Assembly (NCBI GenBank): GCA_902593845.1
Contig: CACJJV010000001.1
Location: forward strand, 62,001-126,000
From: an uncultured Pelagibacteraceae bacterium
GTDB taxonomy: Bacteria > Pseudomonadota > Alphaproteobacteria > Pelagibacterales > Pelagibacteraceae
Direction of reading: 5' to 3'
DNA length: 64,000 nt
A program made the position numbers and the translations under genes. The notes beneath the pieces are model-generated. The model was not told the DNA's origin. It was given only the letters and a program-made list of their open reading frames with translations, and did not search any database. Shown here piece after piece: positions 10,556 through 24,403 of this stretch. Position 1 is the first letter of the stretch. The number at the start of each line of letters is the position of its first letter.

Positions 10556-11275
10556 ATAAAGACCTTCAGGTGGTGCCGGCGGTGCACACAAAATCCTTTT
10601 TTTTGAGTTCATAACGAAATCGAATTTTTTTAAAGTCCATTTTTTTTCACCTACATATTTTAAACAACCAACCATTGATCGAACCTGTTGTTGTAGAAAA
10701 GATTGAGATTGAAATTCTATCTCTATTTTACTATTTCTAGATTTTATTTTAACAGATCTCATTGTTTTGATCGGACTTTTAGCTCTACAGCTTGAGGCTC
10801 TAAAGGTAGAAAAATCTTTGGTTCCAACTAATTTTTTCACAGCTTTTTTCATTATCTTTAAATCAAGTTTATTAATAATATGCCATCCTCTATTTTTATC
10901 TATTACAGGTCTACTGGGACGATTAATGATTATATACTTATATATTCTCATTCTTGCAGAAAATCTTGCATGAAAATCATTGCCTCTTTTCTTAATTTTA
11001 ATGATTGAAATCATTTCCTTATTTAGAAAATGATTTAAAGAATTGACAAATCTATTCAAATTTTCAATTTTTTTTTTACACTCAAAATGAGCAGATTGTT
11101 CAAGTGCATGCACTCCTTTATCTAATCTTCCAGCGCCAAACAAAATAATTTTTTCTTTTAATAATTTAGAAATTCTCTCTTGAATAAGACCTTGTATAGT
11201 TTTGCCTTTTGTTTGAATTTGCCAACCTCTAAAATTCGTGCCTACATACTCTATCAATATTTGATATCTAAACAT
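10535..11275 (-). CDS. truA: tRNA pseudouridine synthase A (start moved to MFRYQILIEY)
   Basis: YVGTNFRGWQIQTKGKTIQGLIQE, GAGRLDKGVHALEQSAHF; upstream part of the ORF overlaps fmt. Confidence 0.93.
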   Translation of the reverse strand: MFRYQILIEYVGTNFRGWQIQTKGKTIQGLIQERISKLLKEKIILFGAGRLDKGVHALEQSAHFECKKKIENLNRFVNSLNHFLNKEMISIIKIKKRGNDFHARFSARMRIYKYIIINRPSRPVIDKNRGWHIINKLDLKIMKKAVKKLVGTKDFSTFRASSCRAKSPIKTMRSVKIKSRNSKIEIEFQSQSFLQQQVRSMVGCLKYVGEKKWTLKKFDFVMNSKKRILCAPPAPPEGLYLARVIY

Positions 11276-12200
11276 TAGATATAATTGAACCTTTTCTGAT
11301 TTGGGATCCAAGCATAAACTCTCCAATTTTTTGAACTTTTTTCCCCTCTCTCTGTATTTCAAAAACTTTAATGGATTTTTCACCTCCACACGCTATCTCA
11401 AGATCATCTGATATAACCTCACCATTTTTACCAATCCCATTTCCAATTTCTGCTTTTAAAATTTTATATCTTTGTCCGTTAAAATTGAAAAAAGCTCCTG
11501 GGGAGGGATATAAGCCATTAATTTTTCCAATTATCTTTAAAGCATCGCTATTCCAGTCTATTTGCCCTTCATTTTTAGTAATTTTTTTTGCATAAGTAGC
11601 TTTGGAATTGTCTTGATCAACAAAGTTTGATTTACCCTCAAAAATTTCATCTACAACATCTAAAATTTTATCCGCTGCCATTAAAGCGAGTTTTTCTGAT
11701 ACCTCTTTTGCATTGAGACTTTGATCAAGTTTTATTTTGTAAGTGTTACTTACAGGCCCACTATCTAATTCTTCATTAATTTTCATTATACTGATCCCTG
11801 TTTCTGTATCTAAATTCATTATAGCTCTCTGAATAGGTGCAGCACCTCTCCATTTTGGGAGTATAGATGCATGAATATTTATAAAACCTTTTTTTGTTAA
11901 ACTTAAGAATTCTTTAGGAATTATTTGTCCATAGGCTACAACAATTGCAAGATCAGCCTCTATTTTTTTTAAGAATTGATATTCCTCATTGTTGTTTTTC
12001 AAGTTCTGTGGAGATCTGAATTCTATATTTAAAGTTTCTGATATACCTTGAACTGGTGATTTATTTATCTTCTGACCTCGGTGAGATTTTTGGGGTGGTT
12101 GTGTATAAACTAAATTTATTGGAAAACCATTTTGATAGAGTGATTTCAATATTGGAACTGCAAACATGGGTGTACCCATAAAAATGATTTTTTTAGGCAT
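11268..12200 (-). CDS. fmt: methionyl-tRNA formyltransferase
   Basis: IIFMGTPMFAVPILKSL, VVAYGQIIPKEFL, GFINIHASILPKWRGAAPIQRAI. Confidence 0.96.
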   Translation of the reverse strand: MPKKIIFMGTPMFAVPILKSLYQNGFPINLVYTQPPQKSHRGQKINKSPVQGISETLNIEFRSPQNLKNNNEEYQFLKKIEADLAIVVAYGQIIPKEFLSLTKKGFINIHASILPKWRGAAPIQRAIMNLDTETGISIMKINEELDSGPVSNTYKIKLDQSLNAKEVSEKLALMAADKILDVVDEIFEGKSNFVDQDNSKATYAKKITKNEGQIDWNSDALKIIGKINGLYPSPGAFFNFNGQRYKILKAEIGNGIGKNGEVISDDLEIACGGEKSIKVFEIQREGKKVQKIGEFMLGSQIRKGSIISNV

Positions 12201-12202
12201 TT

Positions 12203-12727
12203 TTAAACTAATATTCTGTCAGGATCTTTTTTTGTTTTTGAAATTTTTTTGACTATGATATCTCTTTTTAGCTTTGATAAATGGTCAATTATCAATTTTC
12301 CATCCAAATGATTAATTTCGTGCTGTAAACAAGTTGATAAGAGACCGTCACACCTTAAATTTTTTTTTTCTCCGTTGATATCAATATATTCCACTTCACA
12401 AATTTTTGGCCTTTCAATTTCTATAAATGTATCTGGAATTGATAAACAACCCTCCTCATAAATTGAGGTTTCATCACTAACTTTTTTAATAACAGGATTT
12501 ATGAAACTTAAAGGCTCCCTCTTTTCGTCTTTAGTAGACACATCAATTACTAAAATTCTTTTCAGGATACCTATTTGTACTGCAGCTAATCCGATACCGT
12601 TCGAAGCGTACATAGTATCAAATAAGTCATTAATCAGTTTTTTTTCGTTAGTGCTGACTTTTTCTAATGGTTCAGAAATTTTTTTTAAAGTTTCGTCAGG
12701 AACTGTAATTATATCTTTAATGCTCAT
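12203..12727 (-). CDS. def: peptide deformylase
   Basis: GIGLAAVQIG, EEGCLSIPD, QHEINHLDGKLIIDH. Confidence 0.96.
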   Translation of the reverse strand: MSIKDIITVPDETLKKISEPLEKVSTNEKKLINDLFDTMYASNGIGLAAVQIGILKRILVIDVSTKDEKREPLSFINPVIKKVSDETSIYEEGCLSIPDTFIEIERPKICEVEYIDINGEKKNLRCDGLLSTCLQHEINHLDGKLIIDHLSKLKRDIIVKKISKTKKDPDRILV

Positions 12728-12750
12728 TAGATAAATAGATAAACTAATTT

Positions 12751-14523
12751 TTAAACTTTTAAAGGAAGAACTTTTAATAGAATTTTATTACGTATAGAGT
12801 CTATGTTTAATTGATTAAGTGCACTTATTATAAAAAATAGGGTATCCTCATCTAAAGTGCTCAACTCATCTTGACCAATAACCTCTATAATTCTGAGAAT
12901 TGTTGAAGCTGACTCATTATTATTTACCATGACTTGAATATCTGTTGGCATTTCAGAATCTAGAACTTTATATAAATTGTCATATTTCTTATCAATTTTT
13001 ATGCCATCTGATTTCAATGACTCGATTAAAATAATATCTTTTTTTGAGATAGAATACTTTTTATCCTTCTTTATTTTTTTGAGAAAATTATTGAGATCTT
13101 TTTCTATTTTTGTTTTATTATATTCTCCAATAAAATATTTTATAAGTTTTGATTGATGTAATAGATCATCATTATACTTAATTTTAGTTTGTTTTTTTTC
13201 ATCAGTATTAATATTTTCTAAATAAAAACTAGTATGCTTTGAGGAAATTTGATCTAATTCAATATCTTGTAACAGGTCTTTAAGTTTCTCCTCAAAAGCA
13301 TTACCAATTTTATCTTTGATGAACGCTTCTTTTAGAAGTTTCATTAACTCTATTTTTTTATTGATGTCAGACTCTAACAATACACTTTGATATAAAAGGG
13401 CCCTGCTCTCAATATTAGCTAAAGATTTGAATACCGTTTTGACATTCAAAAATTGATCAATCGTAAATTGAAACCTTTTGTAAATTTGAAATAAATCATT
13501 TTCAAGATAATTCTTGTTATGTGTGGCATACTCAATTAATTCTATTTTTTCTAATTCATTCAAGTCGATTTCATTAGTTTGGTATAATAAATTTGAAGCA
13601 GCCAAATATTTCCATATTAATGGATTAGTATTTTCTTTTGGTTCAAAAAAAAATTCTGGGTTTGTTTTATGGGCCAAATGAAACTCTAGGATACTTTTTT
13701 CAGATACAACTTTATCAATTTGATTTGTATATCCAAAAAGATAATTTAGTTTATTTTCAAAATATTGGTCGTTAAAACCTAATTCTTTTTTTAAGTCAAA
13801 AATTAATTGTGCTTCATCTTTTTTTCCATTGTTTATCAAACAATAGATATTAAATTTAGATAAATAATCATTTTTTATCGGTTCCGAATTACTTAAAAAA
13901 ATTTTGCAAGCTTGGTCAAGCTTAGACTCGGACAAATATTTATCAACTAAATATTTGCTTAATTTAGGGTGTAAATTTAAAATATCATTCTTGATTAAAT
14001 ACTCCTCTATTAGTTCTGAGTTATCATGTTTTATCAACCAATCCGATTTGATTTTTAAAAAATCCTTCTCACTAATATTTTTTTTGGGATAATAAGCATT
14101 AGTTAATAAAACGATGTTCATAAGTTCTGAAGCATCGCTTGATAAGTTTATTTTAGCTAAATTATTGAAAAGGTATTTTAATTGATCACCGTTAGAATTA
14201 GACCACATATCAATTTTTAATCCAAAATCTTCAGGATCGTAGAGACCTATTATTTTAATTTCTTTGGAATTTAAAGTTTCATCAACTTTAATTGAATCTG
14301 ATCTTTTTTTAGTTTGCATATTAAAAACATCAATTTTTTCAGTTCCAAGTTCACTTTCGGTAGTCGAAATTAATTCCTTATTTTCAGAATTTTCTTGTAT
14401 TTGCTCTTTATCAATATTCCATATATCTACGGGTTCATTTTCTGAAAAAGAATTGGCTATCGAAAAAGAAAAAATAATTAGAATTGATAAAAAAGTTTTA
14501 TTTAACAATTTTAAAATTTTCAT
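12751..14523 (-). CDS. exported hypothetical protein, 590 aa
   Basis: N-terminal hydrophobic signal-like segment, long alpha-helical remainder, in the operon upstream of def-fmt-truA. Confidence 0.6.
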   Translation of the reverse strand: MKILKLLNKTFLSILIIFSFSIANSFSENEPVDIWNIDKEQIQENSENKELISTTESELGTEKIDVFNMQTKKRSDSIKVDETLNSKEIKIIGLYDPEDFGLKIDMWSNSNGDQLKYLFNNLAKINLSSDASELMNIVLLTNAYYPKKNISEKDFLKIKSDWLIKHDNSELIEEYLIKNDILNLHPKLSKYLVDKYLSESKLDQACKIFLSNSEPIKNDYLSKFNIYCLINNGKKDEAQLIFDLKKELGFNDQYFENKLNYLFGYTNQIDKVVSEKSILEFHLAHKTNPEFFFEPKENTNPLIWKYLAASNLLYQTNEIDLNELEKIELIEYATHNKNYLENDLFQIYKRFQFTIDQFLNVKTVFKSLANIESRALLYQSVLLESDINKKIELMKLLKEAFIKDKIGNAFEEKLKDLLQDIELDQISSKHTSFYLENINTDEKKQTKIKYNDDLLHQSKLIKYFIGEYNKTKIEKDLNNFLKKIKKDKKYSISKKDIILIESLKSDGIKIDKKYDNLYKVLDSEMPTDIQVMVNNNESASTILRIIEVIGQDELSTLDEDTLFFIISALNQLNIDSIRNKILLKVLPLKV

Positions 14524-14677
14524 TAGGAATTATTTTTTCAATTGTTTTTTTTGGTGCTGGGAAGTCTAATTTATTTAAAAGAAAAATTATGCCAATAAAT
14601 ACAATTGCAATCAAAAATAATTTTATCAATAATCCAATTATACTTTTGCTATAACTTGTTTTTCTAGTAAATTGCAT
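14498..14677 (-). CDS. 59-aa single-TM hypothetical protein, not in ORF track
   Basis: MQFTRKTSYSKSIIGLLIKLFLIAIVFIGIIFLLNKLDFPAPKKTIEKIIPNENFKIVK*; 3' end overlaps the start of the 590-aa gene by 26 nt. Confidence 0.6.
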   Translation of the reverse strand: MQFTRKTSYSKSIIGLLIKLFLIAIVFIGIIFLLNKLDFPAPKKTIEKIIPNENFKIVK

Positions 14678-14733
14678 ATAGATTAATTAATTTCAAATTA
14701 AGACATATTTGTGATTTTTCAATAAAGAAACCT

Positions 14734-15246
14734 ATGAAATCAAAGGAAAATTTAGTTTTTATCGGAATGATGGGGTCTGGAAAGAGTTCTATTGGCTCTA
14801 TGGTATCAAAAAAACTTAATCTTAACTTTTTTGATATTGATCAATTAATTGAAAATGATCAAAAAATGAAAATATCAAAAATCTTTGAAGTTAAAGGAGA
14901 AAACTTCTTTAGAGATATCGAACAAAAAATAACTCTTAATATTTTAAAAAGTAAAAAAGGTGTAGTTGCACTTGGTGGAGGAGCGTTCATTAATCGAGCT
15001 ATTAAAAACGAGGTTCTAGAAAATCACTTATCATTTTGGCTTAATTGGAATATCGATACCTTAGTTAACAGGATAAAAAACAGCAAAAAAAGACCGTTAG
15101 CAGTAAATTCAAGTAAAAATGAACTCATAGAAATCATAAAAAAACGTTCAATTATTTACTCTAAAGCACTATATAAAATAGATTGTGAGAATTTTACAAA
15201 ACAACAAATTGCAAAAAAAATCATAGATATTTATGAAGCCAATTAA
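14734..15246 (+). CDS. aroK: shikimate kinase
   Basis: FIGMMGSGKSSIG, FFDIDQLIE, VVALGGGAF, KKRPLA. Confidence 0.94.
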   Translation: MKSKENLVFIGMMGSGKSSIGSMVSKKLNLNFFDIDQLIENDQKMKISKIFEVKGENFFRDIEQKITLNILKSKKGVVALGGGAFINRAIKNEVLENHLSFWLNWNIDTLVNRIKNSKKRPLAVNSSKNELIEIIKKRSIIYSKALYKIDCENFTKQQIAKKIIDIYEAN

Positions 15247-16339
15247 ACTGATAGTTAAAACTAATTCAGAAAAATATCCTATCATAATTGGGAGAAATTT
15301 AATTTCTAATTTATCACTAATATTTAAAAAAAATTCTATTAACTTTAAAAAATGCTTATTAGTTTTAGATAAAAATATTCCAAATAGATGTGTTAAACAA
15401 ATTTCAAAATCTTTAAAAAGATATGAGGTTTACAAATTTATTTACAATGCGAATGAGAAAAATAAAAACCAGAAAAATGTTAGTAAAATTTTAGATCTTT
15501 TGCTTCAAAAGAATTTTTCAAGAGATGACTGTTTAATATCTATTGGGGGAGGCATTACCGGTGATGTGGCAGGTTTTGCTGCAAGTTTATTCAAAAGAGG
15601 TTTGAAATTTGTTAATATTCCTACAACATTGTTATCACAAGTTGACTCATCGGTTGGCGGAAAAACAGGTATTAACACATCTCAGGGCAAGAATTTAATT
15701 GGAAGTTTTTATCAACCTAAAATTGTTATCAGTGATGTAGACGTTTTGAGAAGTCTACCATTTAGAGAAGTAGTTTGTGGTTACGCAGAGATAGTGAAAC
15801 ATGCATTAATTGCAAATAAAAAGTTTTATAATTTTCTGGATAGAAATATTGACGACGTATTAAAACTAAAGTCTCCAACTATTGAAAAATCCATTTATGA
15901 GAGTTGTAAAGTTAAAAAATCCATAGTTGAAAAAGACGAAAAAGAAAAAAATTTAAGAAAAACTTTGAATTTTGGGCATACTTTTGCTCATGCATATGAG
16001 GCAAGTTTAAATTTTTCAAAAAAATTAAATCATGGAGAGGCAGTAATTCTGGGTATGAAATCTGCGTTTGAATTTAGTAAAAATAAAAAGTTGATTACAT
16101 ATAAAGAATTCGATTCTGCGATTAAGCATTTAAATAATTATCATTTTCCAGCTTCTATTAAAAATTATTTTACAATAAAAAAAATTGATCAGATCATATC
16201 CTTTATGATGAGGGACAAAAAAAATAATTCTAAAAATATTAAGCTTATGTTAATCAAAAAAATCGGAGGTCCAATAATTGAAAAAGAGATTTCAGATGTT
16301 ACTGTCAAACTTTTTTTAAAAAAGAGTTTAATTAATTAA
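15233..16339 (+). CDS. aroB: 3-dehydroquinate synthase
   Basis: ISIGGGITGDVAGFAASLFKRGLKFVNIPTTLLSQVDSSVGGKTGIN, NFGHTFAHAYE. Confidence 0.96.
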   Translation: MKPIKLIVKTNSEKYPIIIGRNLISNLSLIFKKNSINFKKCLLVLDKNIPNRCVKQISKSLKRYEVYKFIYNANEKNKNQKNVSKILDLLLQKNFSRDDCLISIGGGITGDVAGFAASLFKRGLKFVNIPTTLLSQVDSSVGGKTGINTSQGKNLIGSFYQPKIVISDVDVLRSLPFREVVCGYAEIVKHALIANKKFYNFLDRNIDDVLKLKSPTIEKSIYESCKVKKSIVEKDEKEKNLRKTLNFGHTFAHAYEASLNFSKKLNHGEAVILGMKSAFEFSKNKKLITYKEFDSAIKHLNNYHFPASIKNYFTIKKIDQIISFMMRDKKNNSKNIKLMLIKKIGGPIIEKEISDVTVKLFLKKSLIN

Positions 16340-16588
16340 AATTTGTAAAGAGTGAATGTGATTTTTTAATTCCTCATCTAAAATTTTATAAATTTTTTTA
16401 TTACTCTCAATTTTATTTAATTTCTTAAGCTCCTCAGACTCTATAAAGATTTTTAAATGAAATTTATTACTTTCGTGTCCTGGATGATTTTTATGTAAAA
16501 ATGTTTTATCTTCTATCAAAATATTTTTGATATCAATATTTTTTTTTATTTTTTTTTTTACGTTTGTGATTAATTCATCTATATTCAT
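16328..16588 (-). CDS. BolA family protein
   Basis: 86 aa; ESNKFHLKIF...HSLQI, next to dnaJ-cobS-cobT. Confidence 0.78.
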   Translation of the reverse strand: MNIDELITNVKKKIKKNIDIKNILIEDKTFLHKNHPGHESNKFHLKIFIESEELKKLNKIESNKKIYKILDEELKNHIHSLQILIN

Positions 16589-16604
16589 TTAATATAATTA
16601 TATC

Positions 16605-17126
16605 ATGAAAAATATATGTGACTGGAATAATTGCAATGAAATTGGTGAATATAAAGCACCAGTTGAAAAAGATAATAGTAAAAAATTTAGATTATTATGT
16701 TTAAATCATGTCAAAGAATTCAATAAAAATTGGAATTATTTTTCAGGTATGAGTGATGATCAAGTAATTGACTTTTTAAAATCTGATATGGTTTGGCATA
16801 AACCTACGCAAAGTTTTAGTTCTTCAGATAACTTTTTTAAAGTCTTGTGGAGCAATACTTTGAGAGATGATCTTGATAAAGAAAAGTTAAAAAGCGATTT
16901 TAATCATATGGGACAATTTAGATATAATCACAAAGATATTAAAGCATTTGAAATATTAGGTATTTCAGTGGGGTCGAGATGGGAAAAAATTTATAATAAA
17001 TTTAAAATACTTGTTAAAAAATTTCACCCTGATATGAATTCCGGTAATAAAAAATTTGAAGAAAAACTTAAATCAATAACTTTGGCTTATACGCAGTTAA
17101 AAAATACTTATAGAGAAAAAAATTGA
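16605..17126 (+). CDS. J-domain (DnaJ-like) protein
   Basis: C-terminal [54 protein letters not shown] with HPD. Confidence 0.85.
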   Translation: MKNICDWNNCNEIGEYKAPVEKDNSKKFRLLCLNHVKEFNKNWNYFSGMSDDQVIDFLKSDMVWHKPTQSFSSSDNFFKVLWSNTLRDDLDKEKLKSDFNHMGQFRYNHKDIKAFEILGISVGSRWEKIYNKFKILVKKFHPDMNSGNKKFEEKLKSITLAYTQLKNTYREKN

Positions 17127-18097
17127 CACCAGATATAAATAACCAACCTGACATAAAACTCTCAATAAAACAGACTTTTGGGATCGACTCTAACATGGAG
17201 GTCGATGCATTTTCTAAAAAAAGCGAGTACGTGCCAGAAATAGATAAAAATTATAAATTTGATCGTGATACTACTTTAGCGATTATCTCCGGTTTTGCAT
17301 TTAATAAAAGAGTCCTTGTTCAGGGTTATCATGGCACAGGAAAATCTACACACATAGAGCAAATTGCTGCAAGATTAAATTGGCCGTGCATCAGAGTAAA
17401 CTTAGACAGTCATATAAGTCGTATAGATTTAATAGGTAAGGATGCGATTGTTTTAAGAGATGGTAAGCAAGTTACAGAATTTAATGAAGGGATTTTGCCT
17501 TGGTCCATACAAAACCCTGTGGCTTTAGTATTTGATGAGTATGATGCGGGAAGACCTGATGTAATGTTTGTTATCCAGAGAGTACTTGAGGCAGAAGGTA
17601 ATTTTACACTTCTAGATAAAAATAAAGTTATTAAACAAAATAAATTTTTTAGATTATTTGCAACCTCTAACACTGTTGGTTTAGGAGATACATCAGGTCT
17701 TTACCATGGAACCCAACAAATAAATCAAGGACAAATGGATAGATGGAATATTGTTACAACTTTAAATTATCTTAGCCTTGATAAAGAAATGGAGATAATC
17801 TTAGCAAAAAATAAAAGCTTGGATAATACAAAAGGCAAAGAAAAAGTTTCAAATATGATTAAGGTTGCTTCATTAACTAGAAAAGGATTTATAGCTGGGG
17901 ATATATCTACAGTAATGAGTCCACGAACAGTTTTACACTGGGCTGAAAATGCAGAAATTTTTAAAGATACAGGTTATGCTTTTCGAGTTACGTTTTTAAA
18001 TAAATGTGATGAAATTGAAAAAAATATAATTGCAGAGTATTACCAAAGATGTTTTGGTGAGGAATTACCAGAGTCCTTATTAAATATTCAAATTTAA
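17123..18097 (+). CDS. cobS: CobS-like AAA+ ATPase (aerobic cobaltochelatase subunit family), TTG start
   Basis: [46 protein letters not shown]; overlaps upstream stop. Confidence 0.88.
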   Translation: MTPDINNQPDIKLSIKQTFGIDSNMEVDAFSKKSEYVPEIDKNYKFDRDTTLAIISGFAFNKRVLVQGYHGTGKSTHIEQIAARLNWPCIRVNLDSHISRIDLIGKDAIVLRDGKQVTEFNEGILPWSIQNPVALVFDEYDAGRPDVMFVIQRVLEAEGNFTLLDKNKVIKQNKFFRLFATSNTVGLGDTSGLYHGTQQINQGQMDRWNIVTTLNYLSLDKEMEIILAKNKSLDNTKGKEKVSNMIKVASLTRKGFIAGDISTVMSPRTVLHWAENAEIFKDTGYAFRVTFLNKCDEIEKNIIAEYYQRCFGEELPESLLNIQI

Positions 18098-19896
18098 TGA
18101 ATAACAAAACTGAGAGTTTAAAAGAAAAGCTTAGACAAGCTCTATCCTCTACAGCAAGAGTAATCTCAGATGATTTGGGTATAAATCCTAAAAAAAATAT
18201 TAAAAATTCTGAAAAACAAGATTTAATCGAATTAGAAAATTTAAATTCAAAAAACGATTTTATTAAGGCTAGAGCTGAAACAGATTCGAAAGCTCTTAAA
18301 AAAAAATTTTCTGACGAGTCAATATTTAAGAAGAATTTACCCTCCAGCTCATCATGTAAATCACTTTATACAATTACAGAAAAAATAAGATACGAAAAAT
18401 TGGGATCAAAAATGTTAAAGGGAATAGATAAAAATTTAAGGGATAATTATGTTCAAATGATTAAACATAAAAGAAAAGATCAAATTAAATCTAAAGATGA
18501 TGTACCTGTAGTTGAGGCTTTTGAATTATATATGCTCAAAAACTTCCACAATATCAAACTCAATTCTATAACATCAAAAATGTTAAACTTCTGGGAAAAG
18601 GATTTTGATAAATCAATTTTTGAACATATAGAATTTTTTAAACAAAATTTAGAAGATCAAAATATTTATAGTTCGAAGTTCTCCCAGATATTACAAGAAA
18701 TGGACATTTTTCAATCAGAGGAAAATCAGGAAAAAAAGGATGAAAACCCAGAAGATTATAAAGAAAATCAGTCAAGTGAAAATGATGATAGTGAAGATGA
18801 GGACAAAAAAGATCCTGATAAGCAGAATGAAACAGAAGCAAGTTTAGACTCAGATTATAATATTGATGAATATAAATTAGATGAACAACTTGTAGATACA
18901 GATTCAGACGAACAAAACTCTGAACAAGTTATTCAAAAGAAAAATTTAAAAGATTTAAATGTAGATTATAAAATTTTTACTACAGAGTTTGATGAAATTA
19001 CTAAAGCCGAAAACCTTGAAAACGCAGATGAAGCAAATAAGCTTCGAAAAACTTTAGATCAACAATTAATTGGTTTTCAAGATGTTATAACTAAACTCGC
19101 TAATAAACTTCAAAGACAATTATTGGCAAAACAGAATAGAGCTTGGGACTTTGATTTAGAGGAAGGATTACTTGATAGCTCTAAGTTACCAAGAATTATA
19201 ATGGATCCATATAATTCTTTATCTTTCAAGAAAGAAAAAGATTTAGACTTTAAAGACACTGTGGTAACACTTCTGATTGATAACTCAGGTTCAATGAGAG
19301 GTAGACCAATTACAATTGCAGCTATTTGCGCTGATATTTTATCTAGAACTTTGGAACGTTGCTCAGTGAAAGTAGAAATATTAGGATTCACTACAAAAAA
19401 TTGGAAAGGTGGGCAAAGTAGAGAACTATGGAATAAAAATAATAAGCCAAAGACACCTGGTAGATTGAATGATTTAAGACATATTATTTATAAAGGCGCT
19501 GATACACATTGGAGGCAGGCAAAAGATAATCTTGGGCTCATGTTAAAAGAGGGTTTATTGAAAGAAAATATTGATGGGGAGGCTATAACATGGGCTTTCA
19601 ATAGAATTAAAAAAAGAAAAGAGGAAAGAAAAATTTTAATGGTAATTTCAGATGGTGCGCCAGTAGATGACTCTACCTTATCAGTAAATTCAGGGGATTT
19701 TTTAGAGAAACATTTAAAAAAAATGGTTAAATTTATAGAAGACAAATCTGAAATAGAAATTTTAGCCATAGGGATTGGTCATGATGTTTCAAGATATTAT
19801 AAAAGAGCAATTAAGATCACTGATGTAAATGAACTTGGTGATGTAATGATTTCCCAATTAAGCTCATTATTTGATAAAAAAGCCAAATTACATTAA
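18097..19896 (+). CDS. cobT: CobT-like VWA protein (aerobic cobaltochelatase subunit family)
   Basis: Acidic central region and [38 protein letters not shown] motif; coupled to cobS. Confidence 0.88.
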   Translation: MNNKTESLKEKLRQALSSTARVISDDLGINPKKNIKNSEKQDLIELENLNSKNDFIKARAETDSKALKKKFSDESIFKKNLPSSSSCKSLYTITEKIRYEKLGSKMLKGIDKNLRDNYVQMIKHKRKDQIKSKDDVPVVEAFELYMLKNFHNIKLNSITSKMLNFWEKDFDKSIFEHIEFFKQNLEDQNIYSSKFSQILQEMDIFQSEENQEKKDENPEDYKENQSSENDDSEDEDKKDPDKQNETEASLDSDYNIDEYKLDEQLVDTDSDEQNSEQVIQKKNLKDLNVDYKIFTTEFDEITKAENLENADEANKLRKTLDQQLIGFQDVITKLANKLQRQLLAKQNRAWDFDLEEGLLDSSKLPRIIMDPYNSLSFKKEKDLDFKDTVVTLLIDNSGSMRGRPITIAAICADILSRTLERCSVKVEILGFTTKNWKGGQSRELWNKNNKPKTPGRLNDLRHIIYKGADTHWRQAKDNLGLMLKEGLLKENIDGEAITWAFNRIKKRKEERKILMVISDGAPVDDSTLSVNSGDFLEKHLKKMVKFIEDKSEIEILAIGIGHDVSRYYKRAIKITDVNELGDVMISQLSSLFDKKAKLH

Positions 19897-21173
19897 ATTT
19901 TTTTTAAATCTTGATTTTTCCATCTTATATTCACTTCAGCCCCGGTTCTTGTTTTAGAATTTTGACAATTTAAAGAAGCAAAATTTTTTTCAAGTAAGTT
20001 TTTTCCAATAAATATTCCTAGACCTAATCCCGATTGATTTTTATCTTTATTCTTAAGTGATCTTAAATAAGGTTCGCCTATTTTTGACAATATCTCACCT
20101 GGATATCCTTCACCATCATCTTCGATAGTAATTTCAGTATATTCATTGTTACTTTTAAGAGTTATAAATATTTTTTCTTTAGCAAATTTATTTGCATTTC
20201 CAATAAAATTTCTCAAACCATATATAATCTCTATTGATTTTGGAATTTTTCTCGGACTTGAATCTTGATCAAAATTTAAGATAAATTTTTTATTACTTGT
20301 TTCCTCAAATGAGTTAACAATTTGATTGATATATTTTTTAAAATTCAAATCCTCATCTATAAAATCATCTTCTTCAATAGGATTTAAAGATAATCTTTTC
20401 AAAATTTGGTTACATCTTTCAACTTGACTTGATAACAATTCTATATCCGAGGTCAATTCTTTACGCTCTTTTAATTGATGTTTTAACTCTTGTGAGATAA
20501 TTTTAATCGTTGATAATGGAGTTCCAAGAGAATGGGCTGCTGCTGCTGCTTGACCTCCTAAAGATAACATCTCATGTTCTTGAGCCATTATTTCCTCCAT
20601 TTTACTTAAAGCCTCCTTTCTTTTTCTAGACTCTGAGCCAAATACTATCGCAAAATAATTTAAAAAAATTAAAGCAATAATTAAAGCGATTGGAATTGAA
20701 AAATAATAATAATTAGAAACATGAAAGTGATTATTTAATGGTGCAGGTAAATCTTCTGAATAAAATGTTAAAAAAATAATCATTAGTATTGTTGTAATAA
20801 CTAGAAATAAATTAGTTCTAATACCTAGGTTGGAGGATGCAAATACACTAGGAATCAATAAAAAAATCACGAAAGGGTTTACGACTCCTCCTGTTAAATA
20901 TATTAGTGACCCTAATTGAAAGATATCAATCATCAAAAAAATTAATGCGGATCTATCTGAAAGTTGAGTTTTATTATAAATAAAAATCAGATAAAAATTG
21001 CTCAAAATTCCAATAAAGATAACTAAATTTGATAAAATAAAATTAAAATTGAAATTAAAAAAAAAATAAACAATATAAACTGAAATTAATTGGCCTATTA
21101 TACCAATCCATCTTAAAGCAATATATGTAGATTTTTTTAAAGTATGAAATTTTGAAGTTTCAAAAAACTTCAT
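19893..21173 (-). CDS. regB: RegB/PrrB-type sensor histidine kinase
   Basis: [27 protein letters not shown]-box, [18 protein letters not shown]-box, 6 N-terminal TM-like segments, TGGVVNPF. Confidence 0.85.
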   Translation of the reverse strand: MKFFETSKFHTLKKSTYIALRWIGIIGQLISVYIVYFFFNFNFNFILSNLVIFIGILSNFYLIFIYNKTQLSDRSALIFLMIDIFQLGSLIYLTGGVVNPFVIFLLIPSVFASSNLGIRTNLFLVITTILMIIFLTFYSEDLPAPLNNHFHVSNYYYFSIPIALIIALIFLNYFAIVFGSESRKRKEALSKMEEIMAQEHEMLSLGGQAAAAAHSLGTPLSTIKIISQELKHQLKERKELTSDIELLSSQVERCNQILKRLSLNPIEEDDFIDEDLNFKKYINQIVNSFEETSNKKFILNFDQDSSPRKIPKSIEIIYGLRNFIGNANKFAKEKIFITLKSNNEYTEITIEDDGEGYPGEILSKIGEPYLRSLKNKDKNQSGLGLGIFIGKNLLEKNFASLNCQNSKTRTGAEVNIRWKNQDLKKI

Positions 21174-21176
21174 GGT

Positions 21177-23237
<2,061 letters not shown>

Positions 23238-23466
23238 TTAAATTAAGGAAAAAAAAATTATAACATTTTTTAATAAAAATTGCTCAATTATAATTGTTAA
23301 AATCTGATAGAGATCTTAAATAAAGTCTGTATTTTAAGGCTTATTTAAAGGAGAGAAGATTGCTATTATAACAAGGGAAAATTTTAACTTTTGTAGCCTT
23401 TCTAAACTCTTAGCTCAATCAAAGTTTTAATAAAACTAGAAACAAAATCACTAAATCAATAGATAA

Positions 23467-24357
23467 TTAGCTTTTATTTTTATGATAGATACTGTCGCCA
23501 ATTTTATCTTTATCTCTAGGCACAAAAATTCCATCAATATTATCTTTTGGAGTTTGTGGAGATATAAAAACATTATTTTCTTTAAGTTTTTGAAAGAAAA
23601 TATCCTTTTTTTTTGACACTTTATAATTTTCAGATCTCCCACGATAGTTCATTTCATAATTTAAAAAAGTTTTTGAATGCATACTATCATCACCATACCT
23701 TGCAATTATAAGTGATCTAAAGCTATCTTTCATATCTTTTTGAACTGCTCTTCCGTGGTAAAGGTTGGCATAAAAAACTATTAAATCACCACTCTCATAT
23801 TTTAAATTCGTACCTATTATTTTTCTAATAAATTCCCTAAAGAAAGTTAAACTTCTAAATTTTCTGAGTCTCAAATGTATAGTTCTTAAAACATTTGAAA
23901 TACTAAATCTATAATTTCCAAAATGACTTTTTTTAATTACATTTAAAGTTGAGTCAGTATTTGTTAGATAAACTGTTGAAGATACAACATTATATTTTTC
24001 TTTTGTGTCCCAGTCTGGGCCATAACCAGTTCTACGGCAAGGGTTATCCCTATGCCACGAATGAAGTTCTTTTTTTAAGTCAATAGAGTCTGATAACATA
24101 TTTGATGAATGCAAATAGTTTATTTTCTTGCCAATTAACAGTCTAATTAGATCTAACATTTTTTTGTGACAAATAAATTCCCAAAAATCTTCGATATCAA
24201 AATATCTATCGACATTTTCACTCTCAATGATTAATTTTTTCTTTTCTATAGCCTGTAGAAAAGTGTCAACTTCTTGTTTATTAAAAAAATTTTTAAGGTG
24301 AATATAACCATCTTTTTTAAAATTATTTATTTTTTCTTCACTGATAATTTCAGACAT
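23467..24357 (-). CDS. phytanoyl-CoA dioxygenase (PhyH) family Fe(II)/2OG oxygenase; start placed at MSEIISEEK
   Basis: KNFFNKQEVDTFLQAIE, metal motif LHSWHRD, distal DLIVFYANLYHGRAVQ...RSLIIARY. Confidence 0.8.
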   Translation of the reverse strand: MSEIISEEKINNFKKDGYIHLKNFFNKQEVDTFLQAIEKKKLIIESENVDRYFDIEDFWEFICHKKMLDLIRLLIGKKINYLHSSNMLSDSIDLKKELHSWHRDNPCRRTGYGPDWDTKEKYNVVSSTVYLTNTDSTLNVIKKSHFGNYRFSISNVLRTIHLRLRKFRSLTFFREFIRKIIGTNLKYESGDLIVFYANLYHGRAVQKDMKDSFRSLIIARYGDDSMHSKTFLNYEMNYRGRSENYKVSKKKDIFFQKLKENNVFISPQTPKDNIDGIFVPRDKDKIGDSIYHKNKS

Positions 24358-24403
24358 ATAATTAATATAATAAATATATTTAATTATGCAATGTTGCAAA
24401 AAA

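Noticed and set aside
11276-11389. N-terminal extension of the truA ORF
   Set aside because: Overlaps fmt coding sequence; conserved TruA begins at MFRYQILIEYVGTNFRGW.
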